This document shows positions 50,810-59,800 of a stretch of 64,000 nt of DNA, one piece after another (within the stretch, counting starts at the first letter, position 1; the number at the start of each line of letters is the position of its first letter). The notes under the pieces were generated by a model. It ran no database searches, was not told the DNA's origin, and worked only from the letters and a program-made list of their open reading frames with translations. Source of the DNA: Amycolatopsis sp. cg9 (lineage in GTDB: Bacteria; Actinomycetota; Actinomycetes; Mycobacteriales; Pseudonocardiaceae); contig NZ_CP166850.1 of assembly GCF_041346945.1 (NCBI RefSeq), positions 4,216,001-4,280,000 of the forward strand, written 5' to 3'. A program made the translations under genes and the position numbers.

Positions 50810-51526
50810 TCAGTAGCCCGGCTCCTCGCGATCGGCCAGCACCTGGGCGTGGCGGCGGAAGCGGCGCCAGGTCCGGTAGTCGTCGAGCCCGGTGACCTTG
50901 GCGGGTTCCGGCAGCCGCACCAGCAGGCCTGCGTCGGCCGGGTAGGGCCGGTCGGGCAGCGAGATCCAGCCCGTCGTGCGGGTCTCCTTCACCGTCACCC
51001 GCACCGGCCGGAACGTCGCCGGGTCGAGCCCTTCGCTGTGCCGGACGACCTCGTCGAAGAACCACGCCGACGTGATCAGCCCGAGCACGCCGGGCGACTT
51101 CTTGAGCGCTTCCTTCAGCGGCGCCGCGTCCAGGAGCCGGAACGCGTGGTTGATCGCCGGCGCGGTGACGCCGTGGTCGTCGTAGGCCACCTCGCCCGCG
51201 TGCAGCGCCATCCGGAGCCGGATCCGGGCGCCGGCGTGGTGGGTCAGGTTGTGCCGGTGCAGCGCGACGGCGAGCGCGTTGGGCAAGTACTCGACGAAGA
51301 GCCCTTTCGGGATCTGCGGCGGGGCGAGGACGAAGACGCCGTCGCCGCAGTCCTCGCTCCGGCAGGCCGCCCAGGGGACGCCCGCGTCGTCGAACGCCCG
51401 GCGGAGCGCGCGGTACAGTCCGTCGCGCAACGCCAAGCGGTGTGGCGTGGTCCTGCTCCGGTCGCCGTAGCCCTCGACGTCCACGGCGAAGATCGTCCGG
51501 TGCACGGCCGATCGTTCGTAGTTCAT
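50810..51526 (-). CDS. Divergent class III nucleotide-cyclase-like protein
   Basis: The start is ATG 51526 (MNYERSAVHRTIFAVDVEGYGD), behind GGGAGGG; the frame extends upstream but without support. The 238 residues follow the class III cyclase order: AVDVEGYGD at the first metal site, SEDCGDGVFVLAP at the second, RLRMALHAGEVAYD, and APAINHAFRLLDA with the N-x3-R transition-state pair. The classical K-x3-D substrate region is altered to S-E-D-C-G-D, so nucleotide preference or activity is uncertain. Similar proteins are abundant in actinomycetes. It is single-copy here with no clear partner. Confidence 0.72.
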   Translation of the reverse strand: MNYERSAVHRTIFAVDVEGYGDRSRTTPHRLALRDGLYRALRRAFDDAGVPWAACRSEDCGDGVFVLAPPQIPKGLFVEYLPNALAVALHRHNLTHHAGARIRLRMALHAGEVAYDDHGVTAPAINHAFRLLDAAPLKEALKKSPGVLGLITSAWFFDEVVRHSEGLDPATFRPVRVTVKETRTTGWISLPDRPYPADAGLLVRLPEPAKVTGLDDYRTWRRFRRHAQVLADREEPGY

Positions 51527-51544
51527 CGCACCCTCCCTGCGATC

Positions 51545-51565
51545 ATGCATGTGTAAATGCATGTG
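51545..51565. promoter_or_regulatory. Direct repeat upstream of cyclase-like gene
   Basis: ATGCATGTG occurs twice (51545-51553 and 51557-51565), 12 bases apart, 19 bases before the cyclase-like start on the opposite strand. A two-site regulator binding region is possible. The rest of 51527-51728 shows no gene. Confidence 0.45.
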
Positions 51566-51728
51566 CAGATGAGTGTGACGGGGGACACTCGTCCGGGGGA
51601 ACGGGTCGTGCGGTGAGCGGTTGCCCCACCGCGGTAACCGGCAGTGACCGATCACCGGGGGCGAAACCGCTGGTCAGGGCCCTGTGAGCGGTGCGCACAC
51701 CCCACGCAGAGCCCTGACGGACGGATGA

Positions 51729-52724
51729 TCAGCAGGACTGCTTGTAGAAGTACTGGGCGTTGGCGTCCATGTCCGCCTTGGTGATCGAGTGCAGCTGCGC
51801 GGTCAGGTTCCGCGTCACCGGCTTGCCCTCGATCGCCGCCACGGCCTGCTGCACGCCCTGGGTGCCGATCGACGCCGGGTCCTGGGCGATCAGGGCCTGG
51901 TACTGGCCGTTCTTCAGGCCCTCGACCTCGGACGGGCTGGCGTCGAAGCCGATCAGGTTCACCGCGCCGACCTTGCCCGCGTTGCGGAGACCGGTCGCCG
52001 CGCCCTCACCCGTGTTGAGGTTGGTCGCGAAGACGCCGATGAGGTCCGGCGTCGACGACAGGGCCGCCGTCACCTTCGACGCCGCCTGGTCGGGCTCGTT
52101 CTGGGTGAACTGGACCCCGATCGACTTGAGGTTCGGGGTGTTCTTCAGCTCGTCCTCGAAGCCCTTCGCGCGGGCCGCCGTGGTCGACGTGCCGGCGATC
52201 GTGTCGAGCACCAGCACCGAGCCGCTCTTGCCGGCGGCCAGCTTGGCCATCGTCTGCGCCGCGAGCTTGCCGCCCGCGGCGTTGTCGGAGGAAACGGACG
52301 ACACGGCGACACCGGTGTCCTTCAGCGACGTGTCGACCTCGACGATCTTCGCGCCGCGGTTCTTGACCTGCTGGATCGGCGCGAGCATCGCCGTGTCGTC
52401 GGTCGGGGCGATGAGCAGCCCGGCCGGCGGGTTCGAGCCGAGCGCGTTGACGAGCTGGGTCTGCATGGCCGCGTCGAACTTCTGCGGGGCCTGTGTGGTC
52501 AGCTCGTAGCCGAGCTTCTTCGCTTCGGCCTCCGCGCCGCACTGCAGCGAGATGTAGAACGGTTCGGCCTGCACGCCCGGGATGAGCGCGAGCTTCTTGG
52601 AGCCGGACGGCTGGGCGGAGTCACCGGACCCGCTCTGCCCGACCGTGCCGGACCCGCACGCGGTGAGCAGCGCCGCGGCGGAGACCACGGCACCCATGGC
52701 GGTGAGAGTCTTGGTCAGCTTCAT
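51729..52724 (-). CDS. Sugar ABC transporter substrate-binding lipoprotein
   Basis: A 331-residue protein from ATG 52724 behind GAGGTG. The lipoprotein signal MKLTKTLTAMGAVVSAAALLTAC has lipobox LTAC, so the mature protein is anchored at Cys23. The type I periplasmic-binding fold of the ribose/fructose/galactose group follows: KLALIPGVQAEPFYISLQCGAEAEAKKLGYEL, GLLIAPTDDTAMLAPIQQ and GVFATNLNTGEGAATGLRNAG (landmarks). By context with manA and GH92 mannosidases it probably binds mannose or small manno-oligosaccharides. It is the last gene of the lacI operon. Confidence 0.92.
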   Translation of the reverse strand: MKLTKTLTAMGAVVSAAALLTACGSGTVGQSGSGDSAQPSGSKKLALIPGVQAEPFYISLQCGAEAEAKKLGYELTTQAPQKFDAAMQTQLVNALGSNPPAGLLIAPTDDTAMLAPIQQVKNRGAKIVEVDTSLKDTGVAVSSVSSDNAAGGKLAAQTMAKLAAGKSGSVLVLDTIAGTSTTAARAKGFEDELKNTPNLKSIGVQFTQNEPDQAASKVTAALSSTPDLIGVFATNLNTGEGAATGLRNAGKVGAVNLIGFDASPSEVEGLKNGQYQALIAQDPASIGTQGVQQAVAAIEGKPVTRNLTAQLHSITKADMDANAQYFYKQSC

Positions 52725-52750
52725 AAGCACCTCTTTGTACTCAGGGGGAT

Positions 52751-53794
52751 TCAGCGGGAGTTGCGGCGACGGCGGCGCCGCTGGTCGAACCAGACGGCCG
52801 CGATGAGGACCGCGCCGACGGCGATCATCTGCCAGAAGTCCTGGACGTGGGTGATGTTGAAGCCCTTCTTCAGCACCGCCGGGATGAACACGCCGATCAC
52901 CGTGCCCAGCACCGTGCCGACGCCGCCGAAGAGGCTCGTCCCGCCCATCACGACCGCGGCGATCGCGTTGAGGTTGTCGGTGGTGTGCGCCGAGATCGTG
53001 GTCGACGCGTAGTACGCCAGCGAGAGGAACCCGGCGATCCCGGCCAGGAACCCCGTCAGCGTGTACACCTTCAGCAGGTGCGCGGTGACGCCGATGCCGG
53101 CCCGGCGCGCGCCCTCGGCGTTGGAGCCGACCGCGTAGGTGTAGCGGCCGAACTTCGTGGTGTGCAGCAGCCACGCGCCGATCAGCGTGATCACGACGGC
53201 GACGATGACCAGGTTCGGCACGATGCCGAACGAGGTGCCGTAGCCGAGGGTCTGGTTGAGCGCGACCGGCACGCTGCGCACGTCCGACCCGTTGTTGAGC
53301 AGGTAGGCCGCGCCGAGCGCCGCGCCCATCGTGCCGAGGGTGACGATCAGCGGCGGGATCCCCGCCACGGCGATGAGGAACCCGTTGAGCAGGCCCCAGA
53401 GGGTGCCGGCGACGACCGCGGCGACCAGCCCGACGGTGATGACGCCCCAGCCGGCGTTCGACGCGTTGCCGCCGGACATCGCCTCCATCACCTTGCCGGC
53501 GACCATGCCGGCGAAGATGAGCACCGAGCCGACGGACAGGTCGATGCCGGAGGTGATGATCACGAACGTCATCCCGACCGACAGCACCAGCAGCACGGCG
53601 GTCTCGATGAGCAGCGTCTGGAACGTGAACAGCGTCGGGAACTCGCCGGGGGCGATCGCGCTGAAGACGATGATCAGCGCCAGCAGCACCAGCGCGATCC
53701 AGAACGTGTTGGCGCCGACCAGCCGCTTGCCCAGCGGCCGCTTGCCGAAGCCGGCTTCGGGCGTTTCCTGGATGTCCTTCGTGGGCGCGCTCAC
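52751..53794 (-). CDS. Sugar ABC transporter permease (RbsC/FrcC type)
   Basis: GTG 53794 overlaps the ATPase stop, giving 347 residues with about 8-10 membrane helices. The family marks are SVGMTFVIITSGIDLSVGSVL near 74-94, FGRYTYAVGSNAEGARRAGIGV (the ATPase-contacting loop) near 218-240, and AAVVMGGTSLFGGVGTVLGTVIG. Permeases of this type form homodimers with one permease gene, as here. It carries the sugar delivered by the lipoprotein across the membrane. Confidence 0.94.
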   Translation of the reverse strand: MSAPTKDIQETPEAGFGKRPLGKRLVGANTFWIALVLLALIIVFSAIAPGEFPTLFTFQTLLIETAVLLVLSVGMTFVIITSGIDLSVGSVLIFAGMVAGKVMEAMSGGNASNAGWGVITVGLVAAVVAGTLWGLLNGFLIAVAGIPPLIVTLGTMGAALGAAYLLNNGSDVRSVPVALNQTLGYGTSFGIVPNLVIVAVVITLIGAWLLHTTKFGRYTYAVGSNAEGARRAGIGVTAHLLKVYTLTGFLAGIAGFLSLAYYASTTISAHTTDNLNAIAAVVMGGTSLFGGVGTVLGTVIGVFIPAVLKKGFNITHVQDFWQMIAVGAVLIAAVWFDQRRRRRRNSR

Positions 53795-54555
53795 GCGGCC
53801 TCCTCCTGCACGAGCGCCCCGGTCATCGCGGCGACGAGGTCCTCGAGCTTCGTGTCCGCCCCGGCGAACCGGGCGACGCGCTTGCCGAGCCGCAGCACCT
53901 CGACGCGGTCGGCGACCGACAGCACCTCGGGCATGTTGTGGCTGATCAGCACGACGGCGATGCCCTTGTCGCGCACCTTCTTGATGACGTCGAGGACGCG
54001 CTCGCGCTGCACGACGCCCAGTGCCGCGGTCGGCTCGTCCATGAAGACGACCTTCGACGCCCACACGACCGACCGCGCGACGGCGACGCTCTGGCGCTGC
54101 CCGCCGGACAGCGAGCCGATCGGGACGTCGGTGCTCTGCAGCGTCACGCCGAGGCGCTGGAACTCCTCGACGGCCTGGCGCCGCATCTCGGCCTTGTCGA
54201 GCATCCCCAGCTTGCCGAGGATGCCCTTGCGGTGGATTTCGCGGCCCAGGAACAGGTTCGCCGCGGGGTCGAGCTCGGGTGCGACGGCGAGGTCCTGGTA
54301 GACGGTCTCGATGCCGAGCCGGCGCGCGGTGGTCGGCGAGTCGAAGTGCGCTTCGGCGCCGTCGAGGAGGATCTTGCCCGAGGTCGGCTGTTCCGCGCCG
54401 GAGAGGCACTTGACCAAAGTGGACTTGCCGGCGCCGTTGTCGCCGATCAGCGCCGTCACCTCACCCGCGCGGGCCTGGAAAGACGCGCCGCGCAGGGCTT
54501 CGACGGAGCCGTAGTGCTTGGTCAGGTCGACCGCTTCCAGGAGGATTTCGCTCAT
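53791..54555 (-). CDS. Sugar ABC transporter ATP-binding protein (single-domain, FrcA-like)
   Basis: A 254-residue ATPase from ATG 54555, overlapping manA. It carries Walker A GDNGAGKS (about 38-45), the Q-loop in ETVYQDLAV, the signature LSGGQRQSVAVAR, Walker B VVFMDEPTAALG and the switch His in VLISHNMPEV. It has one ATPase domain, unlike the double-domain RbsA, and resembles the fructose transporter FrcA. It powers import by the following permease. Confidence 0.94.
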   Translation of the reverse strand: MSEILLEAVDLTKHYGSVEALRGASFQARAGEVTALIGDNGAGKSTLVKCLSGAEQPTSGKILLDGAEAHFDSPTTARRLGIETVYQDLAVAPELDPAANLFLGREIHRKGILGKLGMLDKAEMRRQAVEEFQRLGVTLQSTDVPIGSLSGGQRQSVAVARSVVWASKVVFMDEPTAALGVVQRERVLDVIKKVRDKGIAVVLISHNMPEVLSVADRVEVLRLGKRVARFAGADTKLEDLVAAMTGALVQEEAA

Positions 54556-55589
54556 CCGTTCCTCTCTTCCGGCGCCGGCGGGCGGCAGCGGATCGCCGTC
54601 GCCGTGCCGGACAGCTCGGTCTGGCCGGCGTCGAACGGGACGACGTAGGTGTCGCCCTTCGCCAGCGCGTACTCGCCGCCGTGCTCGGTGCGCAGGGTGC
54701 CTTCGCCGTCGAGTACGACCAGGACCGCGAACGACGGGTCCGATGACAACGTTGTCGCCTTGTCGGTGCGCAGCTGCTCGGCTCGGAAGAAGCGCTCCGA
54801 ACCGGTGGCCAGCAGGTCGACCGTGGCCGCGGTGTCGCCGGCGGTGCGCTTGATGATGGTGTCCAGGCGCTCGGCGTCCCAGCCCGAGGTGTCCAGCGCC
54901 TCGATCGCCGTGTCGAAGCCCAGGCCGAGGTGGCCCTTTTCGGGCGAGGCCAGGAAATCACGCCACTCGATGGTCAGCGAGAAGTCCGTCGGCTGCTGCA
55001 GTTCGACGACGAACACGCCCTCGCCGATCGCGTGCGGCAGGCCCGCCGGGATGTAGACGGTGTCGCCCGCGGTGACCGGGACGCTGTTCAGCGCGCCCAG
55101 CATCGACGGCACGTCCTGCTCCCGCGTCCACTCGGACACGGTGTCCTTCGACAGCGTCTCCTTGAAGCCGGGGTAGACGCGCGGGTCGTCGCCGTAGGTG
55201 CCGACCACGATCCACGCCTCGGTCTTGCCGAAGTGCGAGTCGAAGTGCCGCTTCGCGAACGCGTCGTCCGGGTGGAAGTGCACGGGCAGCCGCTGGCCCG
55301 CGTCGAGCAGCTTCACCAGCAGCCCGGTCGACGTCCCGAGCGCCTCGACGTGCTTGGTGCCGAGCCACGCCGGGGCGTCGCGCTCGACGGCGTCGCGCAG
55401 CCACGCGCCGTCCGGGAGGCGGGTGAGGCCGTTGGTGTCCTGGCCGAACATGGTGCTCACCGACGCGACCCAGTCCTCCGGGCCGAACTTCTTGTCGGAC
55501 GAGGCGCCCCGCAGCGCCGCGATGGCGTCGCCGCCGCGGTAGAACTGCGGCGGCTGGTTGGCGGCGAGCCGGATCGGTTCGAGGGTCAC
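54552..55589 (-). CDS. manA: Class I mannose-6-phosphate isomerase
   Basis: A 345-residue cupin enzyme from GTG 55589, overlapping lacI by 4 bases (GTGA). Zinc-site residues appear in RLPVHFHPDDAFAK, KTEAWIVVGTY and VYIPAGLPHAIGEGVFVVELQQPTDFS (landmarks). The C-terminal cupin includes ALAKGDTYVVPFDAG. It converts mannose-6-phosphate to fructose-6-phosphate for glycolysis. Being second in a LacI-controlled transport operon opposite two GH92 mannosidases makes a catabolic role more likely than a cell-wall one. A LacI-type palindrome lies inside its coding sequence. Confidence 0.9.
   Translation of the reverse strand: MTLEPIRLAANQPPQFYRGGDAIAALRGASSDKKFGPEDWVASVSTMFGQDTNGLTRLPDGAWLRDAVERDAPAWLGTKHVEALGTSTGLLVKLLDAGQRLPVHFHPDDAFAKRHFDSHFGKTEAWIVVGTYGDDPRVYPGFKETLSKDTVSEWTREQDVPSMLGALNSVPVTAGDTVYIPAGLPHAIGEGVFVVELQQPTDFSLTIEWRDFLASPEKGHLGLGFDTAIEALDTSGWDAERLDTIIKRTAGDTAATVDLLATGSERFFRAEQLRTDKATTLSSDPSFAVLVVLDGEGTLRTEHGGEYALAKGDTYVVPFDAGQTELSGTATAIRCRPPAPEERNG
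54744..54757. promoter_or_regulatory. LacI-type operator inside manA
   Basis: TGACAACGTTGTCG contains the same palindrome GACAACGTTGTC as at the lacI start. It lies about 190 bases before the ABC ATPase gene, inside manA coding sequence. It may act as an auxiliary site for looping or for an internal promoter. Confidence 0.6.
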
Positions 55590-56638
55590 GGGGCGACCTC
55601 ACCGGAACCACGGGCGACGAGATGCACGGGCAGGACTACCTTTCTGGGCGGGGACTGGTCTCCTTGGACACGCGCGAACAGCAGCTCCGCGGCGGCGTGG
55701 CCGAGCGCGCTCACGTCGTGCGCGATCACGGTGACCGGCGGGTCGAGCAGGTCCGCCAGCTCGAAGTCGTCGAAGCCGACCATCGCCGGCCGGTGCTCGG
55801 CGTGGGCCAGCGCGCGCAGCACGTGCACGGCCACCCGGTTGTTGCCGGCGATCACCGCGGTGGCCGCGTCCGGCCCGGCCAGCAGGCGTTTCACCACGTC
55901 GCCGATGTACTCCGGCGTCGGCGTGCGCATGGAGACGAGCGACTCGTCGTAGGAGATGCCGTTGCGCACGCAGCCTTCGCGGAAGCCGCGCAGGCGCTCC
56001 GCCGCGGTGAAGATGTCCGGGCTGTCGCCGAGGAACGCGATCCGCCGGTGGCCGTGCTTCGCCAGGTGGGTGACGGCTTCGATGGTGCCGCCGAGGTTGT
56101 CGACCAGCACCGTGTCGGCGACGATGTCGCCGGCCGGGCGGTCGATGAACACCACCGGCGTGCCCGCCCGCATCTCCGGCACGAGGTAGCCGTGCTGCAG
56201 ACCGGCCGGCACGACGAGGATGCCGTCCACCCGTCGCGCGCAGAACTCGAGGACGAGCTCGCGCTCGCGGTCGGAGTTCTCCTCGGACGAGCCGGTGAGC
56301 ACCTGGCGCCCGAACGACGTCGCGATGCGCTCGACCGCGCGGTTCAGCTCGGAGTAGAAGGGGTTGCCGACGTCCTCGACGATCAGCCCGATGGTGCCGG
56401 TGGTCGACCCGCGGCGCAGGTTGCGCGCGCCCAGGTTGCGCCGGAACCCCAGCTGCTCGATGGCCGCCATGACCCGCTCGGCGGTGTCCGGGTGCACCGC
56501 CGGTTCGTCGTTGACCACGCGCGAGACGGTCTTGATGCTGACGCCCGCCAGCCTGGCCACGTCGCTCATCGTGGCCCGCCTGCTCGCGGTGCGCGTGCTG
56601 CCGTCCCGGTCCCGGCCGGGTGGAGACAACGTTGTCAT
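55586..56638 (-). CDS. LacI-family repressor of the mannan/mannose operon
   Basis: A 350-residue regulator, first gene of its operon. ATG 56638 overlaps the operator; an in-frame ATG at 56569 (MSDVARLAGVSIKTVSRVVND) has a GGCGGG ribosome site and is a real alternative. The LacI HTH is at 23-70, and the hinge and PBP1-like ligand domain follow (TIGLIVEDVGNPFYSELNRAVE, AIAGNNRVAVHVLRAL, MVGFDDFELADLL). It should bind GACAAc/gGTTGTC sites near its own start, before the GH92 gene and in manA. Mannose or a mannoside is the likely inducer, by context only. Confidence 0.92.
   Translation of the reverse strand: MTTLSPPGRDRDGSTRTASRRATMSDVARLAGVSIKTVSRVVNDEPAVHPDTAERVMAAIEQLGFRRNLGARNLRRGSTTGTIGLIVEDVGNPFYSELNRAVERIATSFGRQVLTGSSEENSDRERELVLEFCARRVDGILVVPAGLQHGYLVPEMRAGTPVVFIDRPAGDIVADTVLVDNLGGTIEAVTHLAKHGHRRIAFLGDSPDIFTAAERLRGFREGCVRNGISYDESLVSMRTPTPEYIGDVVKRLLAGPDAATAVIAGNNRVAVHVLRALAHAEHRPAMVGFDDFELADLLDPPVTVIAHDVSALGHAAAELLFARVQGDQSPPRKVVLPVHLVARGSGEVAP
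56625..56638. promoter_or_regulatory. LacI operator at lacI start
   Basis: GACAACGTTGTC (56625-56636) is a perfect 12-bp palindrome followed by AT, covering the putative start codon. It lies a few bases after the expected transcription start from the promoter at 56649-56678, a classic repression position and evidence of autoregulation. Confidence 0.75.
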
Positions 56639-56648
56639 AGTGACCGGG

Positions 56649-56678
56649 ATTGAACGCCACGACCCCGCGGCTTGTCAA
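56649..56678 (-). promoter_or_regulatory. Promoter of the lacI-manA-ABC operon
   Basis: Reading leftward, TTGACA (complement of 56673-56678), an 18-base spacer and TTCAAT (complement of 56649-56654). Transcription would start near 56642, giving a nearly leaderless mRNA if ATG 56638 is used, or a 70-base leader if ATG 56569 is used. Confidence 0.62.
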
Positions 56679-56826
56679 CGCCTGCTGCGTGGATTGTGCC
56701 GATTCGGCTACCGACGTCGTAGGGCAGACGGCTGATCATGCTGTCCCGAAGTGGACAGGTCTTGACGAGCCCCCTTGACGACTTGGTGAGAGGCTGCCCA
56801 AGGTGACCCGGTTCGACCGACTGCGC

Positions 56827-56840
56827 GACAAGGTTGTCAT
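56827..56840. promoter_or_regulatory. LacI operator upstream of GH92 gene
   Basis: GACAAGGTTGTCAT differs by one base from the lacI-start site. It lies 38 bases before the GH92 start at 56878, so one repressor likely controls both divergent units. Two TTGACG boxes (56762 and 56774) are -35 candidates; no convincing -10 is seen. Confidence 0.68.
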
Positions 56841-56877
56841 GACACCGTTTCTGGTCGCGCTGATGAGGTGAGAGGCG

Positions 56878-59800
56878 ATGGCGATGGCGCGAGCGCGCTT
56901 CAGAGCCGGTTTGGCTTTCCTGACATTGGCGGTGACCGCAGCGGTGGCTCCCGCTGTCCCCGCCGCGGCGGCCCAGGCGACGGACTTCGCGAAGTGGGTC
57001 AACCCCTTCGTGGGCACCCGTCCGGGTGGCGCCGACCACGGCACCGGGGGCGGGGCCGGCAACACGTTCCCGGGCGCGGTCGCGCCGTTCGGCATGGTCC
57101 AGTGGAGTCCCGACACGGTGAAGTCCCAGCCCGGCGGGTACTTCTACGACGACAACGCCCTCACCGGGTTCAGCCTCACGCACCTTTCGGGCGCGGGCTG
57201 TTCGACCTATGAGGACATCCCGTTCATCCCTTATGTCGGTGAAGTGACGACCTCCCCGGCGACCGACCCGTCCCACTACACGTCGAAGTTCTCGCACGCC
57301 AACGAACACGCGACCGCGGGCGCCTACGACGTCACCCTCGACAGCGGCGCGAAGGTCGAGCTCAGCGCGACCCAGCGCACCGGCTCCGCGCGGCTGACCT
57401 ACCCGGCGGGCGCGTCCTCGACGCTGCTGGTCAACACGTCCGGCTCGGTCAACGGCACCGACGACGCGTCGATCACCATCGGCAAGGACACCATCAGCGG
57501 CTGGGCCACGAGCGGCCGCTTCTGCGGCGCGCAGAACAGCTACCGCGTCTACTTCTCGGCCAAGTTCGACACGCCGTTCGCGTCGATCGGCACCTGGAAG
57601 AACGGCGCCGTGACGCCGAACAAGGCCGCGGAAACCGGCGGGGCCAAGGCGAAGGTCGCGCAGCCCAACGGGGTGAACGCGTCGATCGCGCGCACCACGA
57701 CCGCCAAGCAGCAGAACACCACCGTCTCCGGGCCGGGCAGCGGCGGGTACGTCACCTTCGCCAACCTCAACGGCGCCCAGGTGAACGTCCAGGTCGGACT
57801 GTCCTTCGTGTCCGTGGACGGCGCGAAAGCGAACCTGAAGGCGGAGAACACCGGCAAGTCGTTCGACACCGTCGCGGCGGGTGCGCGCAAGGCGTGGAAC
57901 GCCCAGCTGGGCAAGATCGCGGTCACCGGTGGCTCCGACGCCGACCTGACGACGTTCTACACCTCGCTCTACCACTCGCTGATCCAGCCGAACGTCTTCT
58001 CCGATGTGGATGGTCAGTACACCGGCTTCGACGGGCGGGTGCACAAGGCCGACAAGGGCCACGCGATGTACACGAACTTCTCCGGCTGGGACATCTACCG
58101 CTCGGAGATCCCGCTGCTGGCGACGATCGCGCCGCACGAGACGTCGGACATCGTCCGGTCGATGATGGCCTACGCCGAGCAGGGCGGGTCGTGGGACCGC
58201 TGGACGGTCGCCAACGACTACACCGGCGTCATGAACGGCGACCCGTACCACATCATCGTGTCCAGCGCGTACGCGTTCGGCGCGCGTGACTTCGACGCCC
58301 AGAAGGCGTTGCTGCTCATGATCAAGGGCGCCACCCAGCCGACGCAGGGCTACACCGAGCGGCCGGGCCTCGACGACTACCAGAAGCTGGGGTACGTCCC
58401 GGGCGCCGGCGCGGACACGCTCGAGTACACCAGCGCCGACTTCTCCATCGCCCAGTTCGCGAAGCGGCTCGGCGACAGCGCGACGTACACGACGTTCATG
58501 AAGCGCGCGCAGAACTGGCAGAACCTCTACAACCCCGGTACCGGGCACCTGCAGCCGCGCAACGCGGACGGCTCGTTCGCCGGCACCTACGACCCCGCCA
58601 GCTCGCAGGGCTGGGTCGAGGGCAACGGCGCGCAGTACGAGTGGATGGTGCCCTACGACCTCGGCGGCGTCGTGACGGCGTTCGGCGGGAACACCGCGAC
58701 CCAGTCCCGGTTGGACACCTTCTTCACCGACCTGAACGCGGGCACGCAGGAGCCGTACGCGTTCATGGGCAACGAGCCGAACTCCAACGCGCCGTACGTG
58801 TATTCGTACGCGGGCGCGCCGGCCAAGACCCAGTCGATCGTGCGCCGCTCGATGGACGAGCTGTACAACCCGCGTCCGGAAGGCCTGATCGGCAACGACG
58901 ACCTCGGCCAGATGTCGGCCTGGTACGTGTGGTCCGCGCTCGGCATCTACCCGGAGATCCCGGGCCGCGCCGAGACGCTGCTCGTCACGCCGCGTTTCGA
59001 GCACGCCGTGCTCACCACCGGCGCGGGCAAGAAGGTCACCGTCAACGCGCCGGGCACCGGCGACTACGTGGGCAGCCTGAAGGTCAACGGCGGCGCGGCC
59101 GCGAAGGCGTGGCTGCCGGAGGCGCTGATCTCCAGTGGCGGCACGCTCGACTACACGCGCTCCGCCACGGCGACCGCGTGGGGCAGCGCGGCGGCCGACG
59201 CCCCGCCGTCGTTCCGCGAGCAGGAGAAGCCGAGCCTGTCCTTTGTGGACCCGGCGCGCGCGGTGACGCCCGCGGGGTCGACGTCGAAGGCGTCGGTGGG
59301 CGTCCAGGACCTTTCCGGGGTGGCCCGGACCTGGACCTACAGCGCGGGCAGCGTCGACGGGATCACGCTGACCCCGGCGTCGGGCAGCATCGCCGTCCCG
59401 GCGGGCGGCAAGGCGCACGCCGACCTGACGGTTTCCGTCCCGGCCGGGCTGGCCGACGGCGCCCGCCGCATCCCGGTGACGTTCTCGTCGCCGGGGCTCG
59501 CCTCGACGCAGGCGGTGCTGACGGTGCTGGTGGCCCAGCCGAACAGCTGGCTGGCCACGGTGAACAACGCCGGCATCTCCCCGGACGCGAACTCCGGCGC
59601 GGCCAACTTCGACGGCGGCGGCTGGAGCTACTCGGCCGACGCGCTGGCCGCGGCCGGTGCGACCCCGGGCGGCACGGTGACCAGTGACGGCATCAAGTTC
59701 ACCTGGCCGGCGTTCCCGGCGGGCGACCCGGACAACGTGGTCGCCGGCGGCCAGACGGTGAACGTGTCCGGGTCCGGCCGCCTGGCGCTGCTCGGCTCGG

